A stretch of DNA of 64,000 nt from Yersinia pekkanenii (GCF_001152565.1 NZ_CQAZ01000019.1:23346-87345), one strand, 5' to 3'. Counted from the stretch's first letter, positions 19,509 through 30,120 are shown. Translations and numbers: made by a program. The notes: generated from the sequence alone by a model not told the origin.

Positions 19509-20579
19509 ATGTTTTCCCGCCGTCACCTAAAGTGGGCACTATTCACCCTATGTTTCAGTTCCGTTTTGCCGCTACATGCAGCATCCAATCCTGCTCTTGG
19601 TCAAATCGCTGAGCAGCAAATTCGCCATCTCAGCACCTACTTCCCTGGCCGTATGGCGGGCAACCCAGCCGAACTACTGGCAGCCGAATATATCAATCAC
19701 CGTTTTCAGCAGATGGGTTATCAAAGCAACTTACGTGGTTTCAATACCCGTTATCTGTACACCAGTAAAAATGGCAAACAAAGTTGGCGGACACTGAGTG
19801 CCACCTCGGTAATTGCCGCTCGCAGCACCTTACTGAATAAAAATATATCGCCAAATAAAAACGATGCGATCAGTCAAGCAAATGACCAGAAACAGATCAT
19901 TATCATGGCGCACTTTGATACCTATACGCCGCAAAGTGATCATGATTTGGATAAAAATCTTGGTGGACTGACACTGCAAGGTGTCGATGACAATGCATCA
20001 GGCGTGGGTGTGATGCTGGAACTGGCAGAGCACCTTAAAGATATACCACTGCGCTATGATTTGCGTTTTGTGGCACTCAGCGCCGAGGAAATTGGTGCAC
20101 AGGGGGCAGAGAACTATTTACAACGGATGAGCAAAACAGAGAAGGCCAACACGCTACTGGTAATCAATGTAGATAGCCTGATTACTGGTGACCGCCTCTA
20201 CTTTAACGCCAGTAACCAGCCCGCAGCCATCGCAGCAAAGGAGCAAGCACTAACGTTGGCACGCCGCTATGGCATTACTGCTGCTACCGTAAAAAGTCAG
20301 GTAGCATCTCCGTGCCGGGCGGATAAAAATGTCTTCTATACCGCCGGATTACCGGTGTTATCCGTCGAAGCCAGCAATTACACTTTGGGTAACAAGGATG
20401 GCTGCCAGCAACGAGCCATTAGTCACCACTTTCCCCAAGGCATAACCCGCCACCAAAGCCCGTTAGATAATTTAAATTATCTGGATAAGTACTTGCCGGG
20501 TAGGATCAGTCAACGCACACACGATAGTGTGAAAATACTGCTGCCCTTGGTACAGGGGTTAGTCGCAGATAAAAAATAA
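19509..20579 (+). CDS. iap: Iap-like periplasmic aminopeptidase (M28)
   Basis: Zinc aminopeptidase related to E. coli Iap, which converts alkaline phosphatase isozymes. 356 residues with a signal peptide of about 24 (ending PLHA before ASNPALG). M28 metal site: HFDTY, GVDDNASGVGVM and SAEEIGAQGAENYL provide the H, D and E ligands, and a later ISHH supplies a likely histidine. The neighbour pattern cysDNC-iap is the same as in E. coli. The stop codon abuts the antitoxin-like remnant described next. Confidence 0.93.
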   Translation: MFSRRHLKWALFTLCFSSVLPLHAASNPALGQIAEQQIRHLSTYFPGRMAGNPAELLAAEYINHRFQQMGYQSNLRGFNTRYLYTSKNGKQSWRTLSATSVIAARSTLLNKNISPNKNDAISQANDQKQIIIMAHFDTYTPQSDHDLDKNLGGLTLQGVDDNASGVGVMLELAEHLKDIPLRYDLRFVALSAEEIGAQGAENYLQRMSKTEKANTLLVINVDSLITGDRLYFNASNQPAAIAAKEQALTLARRYGITAATVKSQVASPCRADKNVFYTAGLPVLSVEASNYTLGNKDGCQQRAISHHFPQGITRHQSPLDNLNYLDKYLPGRISQRTHDSVKILLPLVQGLVADKK

Positions 20580-20685
<106 letters not shown>

Positions 20686-20772
20686 TGGTTAATAAAAGCG
20701 AGAGCTATCAGCATCCCCAACTTGGTGATTAATCTCTGAGAAAGGACAACCACACCAAAGAATACAACGTAG

Positions 20773-20802
20773 AAGTCACCTCTGAAAAATCAGAGGTGAC
20801 TT
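20773..20802. terminator. Perfect hairpin upstream of the polyketide synthase
   Basis: AAGTCACCTCTGA, four A, then TCAGAGGTGACTT: a 13-bp perfect stem followed on the plus strand by TATATTA. It probably ends transcription coming from iap or the lost gene and insulates the polyketide genes. Confidence 0.6.
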
Positions 20803-21038
20803 TATATTACTCCATATAAATAATACATTAACAATATACATATTATTAATTACGCCAATTACATTAATTACAAATTTAAAATAATCCAACCATAAATAAA
20901 TACAAAAATACATTTTCATCTATAATAAGATCCACAAGTTAATTTAACAAAAAAATAATTAAGCCATATAAATAATTAACAAAGCAATGTTAACAAATGC
21001 TTCCCAGCCATACATAAAGATCACTATGGAGTGATATC
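20803..21038 (+). promoter_or_regulatory. AT-rich leader and candidate promoter of the PKS gene
   Basis: 236 bp, extremely AT-rich. TATAAT at 20921-20926 is the best -10 candidate, with no good -35 at normal spacing. GGAGTGA lies before the PKS ATG. The composition suggests silencing by H-NS-like proteins, which is an inference from base content alone. No small gene seen. Confidence 0.35.
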
Positions 21039-24000
21039 ATGTCAAACCACAAAGAGCCCATTGCAATTATTGGCATAGGTTGTAGAACACCTGGTAATGT
21101 TTATTCCCCTAATGATTTATGGTCAATTTTATTAGCACAGATAGACGGAATCACAGATATACCGAAAAACCGTTGGAATATAGATGAATATTATGACCCA
21201 GCCCCCAATAAAGCCGGAAAAACAAAAGTTGCCCGCGGTGGATTTATTGATAACATTGATATGTTTGATAATGAATTCTTCAACATATTCCCCAGGGAGG
21301 CCGAGAATATTGATCCGCAACAGCGGCTCTTACTGCAAACAGCTTTCGAAGCGCTAGAGGATTCAGGAGATAGATTAGATGCATTGCGTGGTTCAAAAAC
21401 AGCAGTTTATATAGGATCTTTTGCTAATGATTATCAAGATATTCTGAGCTCCCCCGATAACCGATATTACATTACACCACACTCAGCAATGGGAACCTCT
21501 CTAACCTCACTTGCCAACCGAATTTCCTATTTCTTTGACCTTAGAGGGCCAAGTATCAGTCTCGATACCGCGTGTTCGTCCTCATTGGTTGCAGTGCATC
21601 TGGCCTGCCAGAGCATTTGGCATCAAGAGGCTCATTGCGCTATTGCCGGTGGAGTCAATATCAACATAAATCCTGCACTCACCATTATGTTATCGAAGGG
21701 TAATTTCCTGAGTAGCGATGGTAGTTGTCACTCCTTCGATGAAAGCAGCAATGGTTATGTTCGTAGCGAAGGGACTGGTTTGGTTTATCTGAAACCGCTG
21801 TCACAAGCATTAACTGACAGCAATAAAATCTATGCGCTTATTCGTGGCACTGCCTGCAATTCGGATGGCTACACATCCGCAGGCTTTACTGTCCCTAATG
21901 CCAGCGCCCAAACATCGCTGTTACAGGCAGCTTATCAAGATGCTGGAGTCAATGTCAGCCATGTACAATTTATTGAAGCACATGGTACGGGAACAATAAT
22001 AGGGGACCCGCAAGAAGCACAGGCTTTTGCTAATATCTTTAGTGATCGCCCTATTGATAAACCTCTGCTTATTGGTTCAGTAAAAAGTAATCTTGGCCAC
22101 CTTGAAGGGGCTTCAGGAATTACTGGTTTAATTAAACTCACCTTATGTCTGCACCACCAACAGATCCCAGGGAATTTACACTTCCATAAAGGAAATCCTG
22201 CGATTGATTTCGAAAACTGGCGCCTGAAAGTGGTAAGTCAAACTCAGGAATGGCCTGCACCAACGGATGGCAGTACACGTATAGGCGGCGTCAATGCATT
22301 TGGTGCTGGAGGTACTAATGCCCATGTGGTTGTTGAAGAATACCGGCTTGATACTGACATCATCCTCGGTGAACAGCAGGCAGAAGATATCCCTCCGGTA
22401 ATAAATCTATTTACGTGTAGCGCTCAAACAGTTGAAGCACTGAAAGCCTATTTACAAGCCTATTTGCATTATCTGGCAACCGCTAACGTCAATTTAAATG
22501 ACCTTTGTTTTAACATAGGTCAGCATCGCTCTGCATTGCATCACCGAATTGCCATCGCCACTGGTAGCATTCAAGACTTACAACAAAAAATTACGGCATT
22601 CCTCAATGGCGATGTTCTTAATGGAGTTGAATATGGGCAGGTATGGGATAAAAAACCACGGCTAGCTTTTATCTTTACCGGGCAAGGCCCACAGTGGTTT
22701 GCCATGGGTTGCCAGCTAATCAAAACAGAACCGGTGTTCCGCTATACTATCCAAAGTATAGATAAAATATTTCGTAATATCAGTGGTTGCTCACTACTGG
22801 AAGAGATGACGCGTCCTGAAGCTGAATCACGGATTAGCGATACACGAATTGCCCAGCCGGCCATCATGGCCCTGCAAATAGCACTGGTTAAGTTATGGCA
22901 ACATAATGGCGTGGTCCCCGCCGGGATTGTCGGCCATTCCATCGGGGAAGTTGCTGCCGCCTATGCAGTTGGAGCACTCACACTTGAACAAGCAACAGAG
23001 GTTATATTTTATCGTAGCCTTTACCAACATCTCACTGTTGGTAAAGGGAAAATGCTGGCAGTGGGTATCACTCAGGAAAAAGCTGAAGCCCTGATCGCAC
23101 TAATCAAAGACAGAGTCTCCATTGCCGCAATCAATGGCCCGGAAAGTATCATTTTATCCGGTGATGAAGAACCACTAAATGCCATTGCTGAGCATCTAGA
23201 GACACAAAATATTTTTAACCGTTTTCTTAAAATTGATGCCCCCTACCACTCCCATCATATGGCACCTCTGAAAGAGAAGCTACTGAGTTCACTCGAGAAG
23301 CTCACACCAACAGCAGCACATTCTCTCTTTTACTCTACGGTAACAGGTAAGCAAGAAAATGGTTGCCATTTAGACAGTGAATATTGGTATCACAATTTAC
23401 GTGATCCTGTTTATTTTACTGCCGCGCTAACACAGATGCTTACTGATGGTTTTGATACTTTTATTGAAATTGGCCCACATCCGGTATTAAGCAGTGGTGC
23501 TAAAGACTTATTTATCGCACTCAATTCAGATGCGCAGATATTCCCCTCCATCCGCCGTCAGGAGGATGAACCATTACGGTTTAAACAAACTTTGGCCGCA
23601 CTGCAAATTATGGGTTACCCGATGGACTGGCATAAAATTTGTCCAAAAGCTAATCGTTTGTATGATTTACCCCATTACCCTTGGCAGCAGAAGCCATTTT
23701 GGAGTGAGGGTCATCTTCATCAAGAGCGGCGTCTTAATCGTCAATTACATCCTTTAATTACTCACCATCAAAGCTCCGGCATAAACCAGGATAAGCATAT
23801 ATTTAGCATTTCTCTTGATCGTCACGCAGAGCCTTATCTTAATGATCACCGAGTCAATGACCTGATTTTATTCCCCGGCACTGGGCATCTGGAATTGGCT
23901 AACGCCGCAGCCCAAAAAGCCGTTGGTAACGCATTCAGCTATCTGGAAAATATTAATTTCGAAAATGGATTACTCCTACCTGAAGAAGGAGACCCCCCCG

Positions 24001-27000
24001 AAATTAAACTAGAAATTTATTCCGCGGAAGGCCACTACTGTCTAATGAGTTATGACCATAGCAAACCAGATAGCACATGGGTTAAACACTCCTATGGCCA
24101 GATGAATTATCTTGATGAAAAACCATCTCCTCCCACTATTTTATTGGCTAACGTGCAACATGAAGTCAATAACCTCATGCCAGTACAACCAATGTATAAC
24201 GCATTGAAACACTCAGGTTTGGCCTATGGGCCAACCTTTAAAATTATCCGGAATATTTGGACTTCCCCTGGGAAGGCTCTGGCAAAAATTGTGTTACCCG
24301 AAAGCTTACAATATGGAATTGAACGTTATTTATCACACCCCGCACTATTAGACGCGTGCTGGCACCTTATATTCTCTGCTCGTAGTGATGCAGCCAATCA
24401 GAAAATAGATATTTATCTGCCAATTTGTGTGGCGCGTTATACTTTTTTCCAACAGCCACACGGACAAGAGGTATGGAGTTATCTTTCTATTACTCAAAGC
24501 GATGAACAATTCCTACAAGGAGATATAATAGTATTTGATGAATTAGGTACTGTTGTTTCTGAAACCATTGGGTTACGCATGAAAAACGCATCAGAAATGC
24601 ACATATATGAAGATAACATATATTATGACAACTGTTATGAACACTATTGGCAGCATGCTGAAAATTTAAACTTGGAAGTAAAACAAAAATCAAATGAAGA
24701 GATATTGATTATTGGTGATAATGGCTATGACCATAGTTTATTAATGAAGATATTAGCCGAGTCGGGAACCAACGTAATTTCACTTGGCGAATTAGCAGAT
24801 TTCACCTGGCAAGTTGACTTACAGAACCGACAAGATGTTCTTGAAATAATCAGACAAATAAAATCATCCCATCCTATAATTAATAAAATAATAATTACTC
24901 TCCCTCTATCACAAACGGGTGAATCTAACATTGAAAAATCTGTTGAGACGCTGATCTGGAAATTATCCAATATCAACCATGCAATAATAAAAAATGAATT
25001 GGAAGTAATTTCCTGGATAATAAACACCCATTCAGAATATGTTACACCTGAAGATAAAAATATTAACTTAGCCCAATCACCAGTATCTGCTTTAAACAAT
25101 GTAATGACTACTGAGTATCCACTAGCAATTAATAAAGTTATCGATTTAGGTCAGGGAAACATGACTGAGCTTCGCTCTCTGGCATCTATTGTTACATCAA
25201 AAAATAGCGCTATCAATGAAACTGAATTTGCCCTGCGTGATGATAAAATATTTGTTAAACATATGGAAAGAATTAAACCAGAAGTTACACAAAAAAATGT
25301 TTCTAAAATTTTAAACGCCTGTGGTAGCTATTACCAAGCTTTAACTATAACACCTGATAACTTATTTACACTGCATCAAGTTATCCCATCTGCGCTACTG
25401 GAAAATGAGATTGAAATAGCCATTAAGGCTAGCTCATTGAATAGCCAAAAATGGTGCGGCCAACTGCAAGCTCAAGAAGGGGGCAGCGGAGTAGTGACAC
25501 GCATTGGCACGCAAGTCAACGGATTCAAACAAGGTGATGAGGTTATCGCCCTCACATCGAATAGTATCGCGGGTATGGTGGTGATACCAGAACACTGTGT
25601 AGCCCATAAACCAAAGAGCTTAACCTTCATACAAGCGGCTATACTGCCTTTCACTTATCTGACAGCCTATTATTGTCTTTATATGCTGGCCAAAATTACA
25701 CAGGGAGAGCGCATACTGGTTCATGACGCTACCAGCGGTTCTGGGCTGGCAACCATTTATCTGGCACAACAGGCGGGGGCAGAAATTTTTGCCAGTGCAA
25801 ACTCTGAAGCTAAACAACACTTCCTACGCAGTATTGGTATTACACATGTTTATGACAGTAATACTCTCAATTTCTATCAGCACATCATGACGGATACTCA
25901 AGATCAGGGCATTGATATCGTCATTAATACTCTGGACGGGAAAGGAAGAGTACAAAGTTTAAAATGCTTACGTTTATTTGGCCGTTTTATCGAAGTCAAT
26001 AAAAATGATATTACTGATGATATTAATTTACACTCGAAAGACCAGGGAAAAAATATAGCTTATTTTAAATTAAACCTCAGTGAATTAATGTCTCTTAAGC
26101 CAGAAATAAGTCGCATGTTACTTAATGATATCATTCCACTATTTGACTCGAATACTCCACAACAAGTCATGCCTTTTACTGAGTTCTCAGTAACTGAGCT
26201 AAATGATGCTTTAAATTTTCTGAGACTAAATTTACATATTGGTAATATTGTTATCACCATGGAAGATAATACTATCAAGGCATTGCCTGCACTCGAATTA
26301 CACCTTAACCCAGACAAGGTTTATGTCATAACTGGCGGTGCCAGTGGCCTGGGTATTGAACTGGCGAAATGGTTAGTTGATAAAGGGGCAAAAAAGTTAG
26401 TATTAATCAGTCGTAGTGGGCCTAAAACAGCTTATGATCACACAGTGATAGAAGACTTACGTAGACAACAAATACAAATTTTACTGCCAGAAATGGATTT
26501 ACTTTCACCAATAGAGGTAGATAAAGGCATTGAACTTGCCAAATCATTAGGGCCATTAGCCGGCATTATCCACTGCGCGGGTATATTGCAAGATGCCCTG
26601 ATCACTAATCTGGATCGCACAACATTTACCACCGCATTCGCCGCTAAAGCTATTGGGGGCTGGAATTTACATCAAACACTTAAAGATCAGCAACTCGACT
26701 TCTTCTTGCTGATATCCTCTATTTCTACTATTTTGGGCATAGGCGGCCAAAGTTACTATGCCGCAGCGAACAAGTTTCTTGAGCAGTTAGCATATTTCCG
26801 CTCTCTACTTGGATTACCCACCCAATGTCTTAAAATCGGCCTACTTGATCATTTTGCCGGCATGTCAGCGGCGTCTGTTATAAGCTCAACTGAAAGTAAA
26901 GGTATTTTGGTTATAAACCGACAAGAAGTATTAAAGAAAATTGAGCAGACTATATTAGATGGCAGTATTAACCGCACAGCGGCTAATCTTGACTGGTCAC

Positions 27001-28202
27001 GCATTAGGTCATATTTCAATCATCTCAGCAACGATCTACGTTATGCCCATTTATCCAATAAACAAAGTAATCAATTACCAAATGACTCAGACTTACAGAA
27101 ACAAACGCACAGTTTAGATGCTAACGAGATACAGAAAAATCTTGTTCAACATCTTACCGCCGCGCTAGCTCGAATTATTGGTACTACTGTCGATAAAATT
27201 GAGCAAGGCAAATCACTATCGGCAATAGGTTTGGATTCATTAATGTTGAATCAGTTACGTTACTGGATACTGGAAAAACTGGAAATTAGTTATCCATTGA
27301 TGCGGATGGTAAAAGGGGTAAGCATTCTGGAACTTGCCACCCAATTACAACAAGAATTAAATTCCCCAAAAGCACCTGAACCACTAGAAGGTGATGGTTC
27401 AGGTATTACTTCTGAGGACAGTATAGAAGTTTCAAATAAATGGTTTGTACATCTAACACGAACAAAAGATGAACGACTGAAAAAAACAAAATTGTTTATG
27501 ATACCGGCCCTGGGCGCTGGGGCCAGTATGTATGCCCATTTTTTGTATAACGCTCCCACTGATTGCGAAGTCTTGGCCGTACAATTACCGGGGAGAGAAA
27601 ATCGCCTCAGTGAAAATAATTATGTCCATTTAACCCCATTGCTCGATGATCTGGAAATTGCATTAGTTACACAGTTGGAGGATGATCGCCAACACCATGA
27701 TTGGCAGGGTGATATTGCACTCTATGGCCATAGTTATGGCGGTCTTATTGCTTTTGAATTATGTCGCCGGTTACGTAAAAAATATGGATTACTGCTATCA
27801 CATTTATTTGTATCTGCCGCAGCAGCGCCACAATTAATCAATATTTGGAAAAAACGTAATTTATTGGGTATAGAGGGGAATAGTTCTAACACAGAACAGA
27901 AAATACTGGAATTATTCTCTTCTATTGGTGATATGGATTTTGTTAAAAAAATTGTTCCTGGTATGCAGCGCGATATGCCTCTCCTTACCAGTTATGAACA
28001 CCAATCTGATGAACCATTATCTTGCCCTATCACTGTATTCTCTGCCATTGAAGATCAATCAACACTGGTAGCTGAAATGGCGCAATGGCAAGTACAGACC
28101 CATGCTGCGTTCAAACAGCATTTAACACACGGTGACCACTGGTTTATTATCCCTAGTCGAGAGTTTATCAGTAAGCAGATAAATATTGCCTTAGGTAATT
28201 AA
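21039..28202 (+). CDS. Single-module reducing type I polyketide synthase (KS-AT-DH-KR0-ER-KR-ACP-TE)
   Basis: 2387 residues. KS about 1-430 with triad C179 (DTACSSSL), H315 (EAHGTGT), H354 (GHLEG). AT about 545-830 with S634 (GHSIGE) and H737 in DAPYHSHHM, a motif more like iterative fungal synthases than modular bacterial ones. DH about 880-1160 with H937 and P946, D1105 and H1109; the usual glycine of HxxxGxxxxP is D. A structural KR half follows, then ER about 1440-1735 with a divergent NADPH loop (TSGSGLA, 1565-1571). KR about 1745-1945 has TGGASGLG, S1894, Y1907, N1911. ACP serine is S2067 (GLDSL). TE about 2150-2385 has S2232 (GHSYGG), D2339, H2367. No methyltransferase in cis. The gene is AT-rich and looks acquired. 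Product unknown; a reduced, possibly methylated chain released as an acid is likely. Confidence 0.95.
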   Translation: MSNHKEPIAIIGIGCRTPGNVYSPNDLWSILLAQIDGITDIPKNRWNIDEYYDPAPNKAGKTKVARGGFIDNIDMFDNEFFNIFPREAENIDPQQRLLLQTAFEALEDSGDRLDALRGSKTAVYIGSFANDYQDILSSPDNRYYITPHSAMGTSLTSLANRISYFFDLRGPSISLDTACSSSLVAVHLACQSIWHQEAHCAIAGGVNININPALTIMLSKGNFLSSDGSCHSFDESSNGYVRSEGTGLVYLKPLSQALTDSNKIYALIRGTACNSDGYTSAGFTVPNASAQTSLLQAAYQDAGVNVSHVQFIEAHGTGTIIGDPQEAQAFANIFSDRPIDKPLLIGSVKSNLGHLEGASGITGLIKLTLCLHHQQIPGNLHFHKGNPAIDFENWRLKVVSQTQEWPAPTDGSTRIGGVNAFGAGGTNAHVVVEEYRLDTDIILGEQQAEDIPPVINLFTCSAQTVEALKAYLQAYLHYLATANVNLNDLCFNIGQHRSALHHRIAIATGSIQDLQQKITAFLNGDVLNGVEYGQVWDKKPRLAFIFTGQGPQWFAMGCQLIKTEPVFRYTIQSIDKIFRNISGCSLLEEMTRPEAESRISDTRIAQPAIMALQIALVKLWQHNGVVPAGIVGHSIGEVAAAYAVGALTLEQATEVIFYRSLYQHLTVGKGKMLAVGITQEKAEALIALIKDRVSIAAINGPESIILSGDEEPLNAIAEHLETQNIFNRFLKIDAPYHSHHMAPLKEKLLSSLEKLTPTAAHSLFYSTVTGKQENGCHLDSEYWYHNLRDPVYFTAALTQMLTDGFDTFIEIGPHPVLSSGAKDLFIALNSDAQIFPSIRRQEDEPLRFKQTLAALQIMGYPMDWHKICPKANRLYDLPHYPWQQKPFWSEGHLHQERRLNRQLHPLITHHQSSGINQDKHIFSISLDRHAEPYLNDHRVNDLILFPGTGHLELANAAAQKAVGNAFSYLENINFENGLLLPEEGDPPEIKLEIYSAEGHYCLMSYDHSKPDSTWVKHSYGQMNYLDEKPSPPTILLANVQHEVNNLMPVQPMYNALKHSGLAYGPTFKIIRNIWTSPGKALAKIVLPESLQYGIERYLSHPALLDACWHLIFSARSDAANQKIDIYLPICVARYTFFQQPHGQEVWSYLSITQSDEQFLQGDIIVFDELGTVVSETIGLRMKNASEMHIYEDNIYYDNCYEHYWQHAENLNLEVKQKSNEEILIIGDNGYDHSLLMKILAESGTNVISLGELADFTWQVDLQNRQDVLEIIRQIKSSHPIINKIIITLPLSQTGESNIEKSVETLIWKLSNINHAIIKNELEVISWIINTHSEYVTPEDKNINLAQSPVSALNNVMTTEYPLAINKVIDLGQGNMTELRSLASIVTSKNSAINETEFALRDDKIFVKHMERIKPEVTQKNVSKILNACGSYYQALTITPDNLFTLHQVIPSALLENEIEIAIKASSLNSQKWCGQLQAQEGGSGVVTRIGTQVNGFKQGDEVIALTSNSIAGMVVIPEHCVAHKPKSLTFIQAAILPFTYLTAYYCLYMLAKITQGERILVHDATSGSGLATIYLAQQAGAEIFASANSEAKQHFLRSIGITHVYDSNTLNFYQHIMTDTQDQGIDIVINTLDGKGRVQSLKCLRLFGRFIEVNKNDITDDINLHSKDQGKNIAYFKLNLSELMSLKPEISRMLLNDIIPLFDSNTPQQVMPFTEFSVTELNDALNFLRLNLHIGNIVITMEDNTIKALPALELHLNPDKVYVITGGASGLGIELAKWLVDKGAKKLVLISRSGPKTAYDHTVIEDLRRQQIQILLPEMDLLSPIEVDKGIELAKSLGPLAGIIHCAGILQDALITNLDRTTFTTAFAAKAIGGWNLHQTLKDQQLDFFLLISSISTILGIGGQSYYAAANKFLEQLAYFRSLLGLPTQCLKIGLLDHFAGMSAASVISSTESKGILVINRQEVLKKIEQTILDGSINRTAANLDWSRIRSYFNHLSNDLRYAHLSNKQSNQLPNDSDLQKQTHSLDANEIQKNLVQHLTAALARIIGTTVDKIEQGKSLSAIGLDSLMLNQLRYWILEKLEISYPLMRMVKGVSILELATQLQQELNSPKAPEPLEGDGSGITSEDSIEVSNKWFVHLTRTKDERLKKTKLFMIPALGAGASMYAHFLYNAPTDCEVLAVQLPGRENRLSENNYVHLTPLLDDLEIALVTQLEDDRQHHDWQGDIALYGHSYGGLIAFELCRRLRKKYGLLLSHLFVSAAAAPQLINIWKKRNLLGIEGNSSNTEQKILELFSSIGDMDFVKKIVPGMQRDMPLLTSYEHQSDEPLSCPITVFSAIEDQSTLVAEMAQWQVQTHAAFKQHLTHGDHWFIIPSREFISKQINIALGN

Positions 28203-28248
28203 ATGTCAACATATATTCCATACATCACTGAATAGAGGAACAGACCTA

Positions 28249-29295
28249 ATGTCACTCCCTAAAATGCAAGATATAATAGAGTTCAATGAACAGATGGCCT
28301 CAGTATTATGGCTACAGCTTGATTCTTTACAATGGTCAGCACCTACCCATACGGAAAAACTATATTCCCGTTGGTGGGAACATAGTTTATACTTATTGAA
28401 TAATTTAGAGGGAATCAATGAAAATCCATTAGAAAAAGATAGAACCAAAATATGGGAGCAATGGAATACTTATTGTGAAAAAACAGATCAAGAGTCGCCA
28501 TTATATCATCAAGTCACCCTGATTAATAATCTTATCAAAGTATTACCCGCAGTGCTCAACGGTGAGATATTGGCAACAGAAGTACTTTTCCCACAAGGGA
28601 AAATAGACTTGGTAGGGCAGTATTACTATAACGACCCTTTGTATAATTATTTCAGTGATATTCTTGCCCAGAAACTGATCAACCAAGTGAAAATTCTGCG
28701 GGAAGAACACCCTAATAAAGCACTACGAATCTTAGAAATAGGTGCGGGAACAGGTGGAACGAGTGCCCGATTATTTAAACAGTTACTTCCTTACACACCT
28801 TACATTAGCAAGTACGTTTACACCGATATTTCACAGACATTTTTGAACTATGCACAAAAAAATTATACGGCCCAAGCTCCCTATATGTGCACTCAATTAC
28901 TGAATATAAATGACATTCCGATATCACAAAATTATACACCCAATCATTTTGATATAATATTGGCCGCTAATGTCTTACATGCCACCCCTAATATAGCAAA
29001 ATGCGCACAGCACATAAAAATATTACTTAAGCCACAGGGCTTATTACTGCTATATGAAATCATCGATCTGAAGCTATTCGCTCACCTGACATTCGGTTTA
29101 TTAGAGGGGTGGTGGTTAGCGGAAGATCTGGAATTGAGGATCCCCGGCACTCCGAGTTTAACTCCGGAAAACTGGGCATTGGTATTAAATAATGCTGGGT
29201 TTACTGATATTAGCTTTCCTGCGCTAACTCAGCATGACTTAGGGTTCCAGATCATATCAGCAAAAAATGGTTCAGAAATATATTCAGAACCATAA
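28249..29295 (+). CDS. Stand-alone PKS-type C-methyltransferase
   Basis: 348 residues, 46 nt behind the PKS, AGAGG ribosome site. SAM motif I is LEIGAGTGGTSA (162-173); later blocks ANVLHAT, LTFGLLEGWWL and SLTPENWALVLNNAGF are those of the carbon-methylation domain that normally sits between DH and ER inside highly reducing synthases. The N-terminal half (LPAVLNGEILATEVLFPQGK...DPLYNYFSDILAQ) also matches the N-lobe of such domains, so the whole domain appears to have been cut out and made free. It probably methylates the growing chain on the adjacent PKS in trans. AT-rich like its partner. Confidence 0.88.
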   Translation: MSLPKMQDIIEFNEQMASVLWLQLDSLQWSAPTHTEKLYSRWWEHSLYLLNNLEGINENPLEKDRTKIWEQWNTYCEKTDQESPLYHQVTLINNLIKVLPAVLNGEILATEVLFPQGKIDLVGQYYYNDPLYNYFSDILAQKLINQVKILREEHPNKALRILEIGAGTGGTSARLFKQLLPYTPYISKYVYTDISQTFLNYAQKNYTAQAPYMCTQLLNINDIPISQNYTPNHFDIILAANVLHATPNIAKCAQHIKILLKPQGLLLLYEIIDLKLFAHLTFGLLEGWWLAEDLELRIPGTPSLTPENWALVLNNAGFTDISFPALTQHDLGFQIISAKNGSEIYSEP

Positions 29296-29324
29296 TTAAA
29301 AGGTCAATCTCTTAACACCTTTAG

Positions 29325-29376
29325 TTCAAACGGCTAGTGGAGTCAAATGCAACACACATTGCAACGCTAGTTTGAA
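29325..29376. terminator. Hairpin between methyltransferase and cysH
   Basis: TTCAAAC (29325-29331) pairs with GTTTGAA (29370-29376), and an inner TGCAA/TTGCA pair lies between. It is placed between two converging genes and is followed on the plus strand by AAAATG, so it is at best a weak bidirectional terminator. Confidence 0.35.
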
Positions 29377-29385
29377 AAATGCGCA

Positions 29386-30120
29386 TTAGCTTTCATGCAG
29401 GCCACATTCCCGTTTCAAGCCGAAGAACCGAGTTTCTTCTTCGCTCATACCTGGCTCCCATTTACGGGTTGTATGGGTATCACCGACCGATAAATAGCCC
29501 TGATCCCACAAAGGGTGATAGCTCAAGCCATTTTGTGTCAAATATTGATAAATCTGACGGTTATCCCAATCAATAATGGGTAACAACTTGAATACACCAC
29601 GCTGAATCGCCAGCACGGGTAGCTGTGATCGGCTGCCAGATTGCTCGCGGCGTAAGCCAGCAAACCAGGTTTGAGCACCCAACGTCGCCAAAGCCCGATT
29701 CATTGGCTCCACTTTATTCAAATCGTTATAACGTTCAATACCCTCAACACCCTGCTCCCATAACTTGCCATAGTGCGCTTCTTGCCAGGCAGGGCTGTGC
29801 GGGGAACGAAAGACCTGCAAATTAAGTTGCAGTTGTTCAGTCAGAGAATCAATAAACTGATAGGTTTCCGGAAACAGATAGCCGGTATCCGTGAGGATCA
29901 CCGGGATATCAGGCCGCTGACGCGTCACCAAATGCAAGCAAACTGCCGCCTGAATACCAAAACTGGAAGAGAGCACAAACTCACCGGGCAGATTTTCTAA
30001 TGCCCAACTGACGCGCTCTTGCGCGGTTAAATGCTCCAGTTGCCCATTAACCAGCGCCAAGGCCGCGGCTTGTTCCGCTTTCGGCAACGCGTTAAGTTCA
30101 TTGAGATTGAATTGGCTCAC
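29386..30120 (-). CDS. cysH: Phosphoadenosine phosphosulfate (PAPS) reductase
   Basis: Reduces PAPS to sulfite with thioredoxin; 244 residues as in E. coli. The PP-loop-like segment [31 protein letters not shown] and the C-terminal catalytic cysteine in RECGLHES are present. The start is GTG and overlaps the cysI stop (GTGA), so the two genes are translationally coupled. Last gene of cysJIH. Confidence 0.98.
   Translation of the reverse strand: MSQFNLNELNALPKAEQAAALALVNGQLEHLTAQERVSWALENLPGEFVLSSSFGIQAAVCLHLVTRQRPDIPVILTDTGYLFPETYQFIDSLTEQLQLNLQVFRSPHSPAWQEAHYGKLWEQGVEGIERYNDLNKVEPMNRALATLGAQTWFAGLRREQSGSRSQLPVLAIQRGVFKLLPIIDWDNRQIYQYLTQNGLSYHPLWDQGYLSVGDTHTTRKWEPGMSEEETRFFGLKRECGLHES

Noticed and set aside
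21039-28202. Fatty-acid or polyunsaturated fatty-acid synthase instead of PKS
   Set aside because: PUFA synthases have tandem ACPs and separate subunits; here a single ACP, an embedded ER-KR pair and a terminal thioesterase fit a reducing type I PKS.
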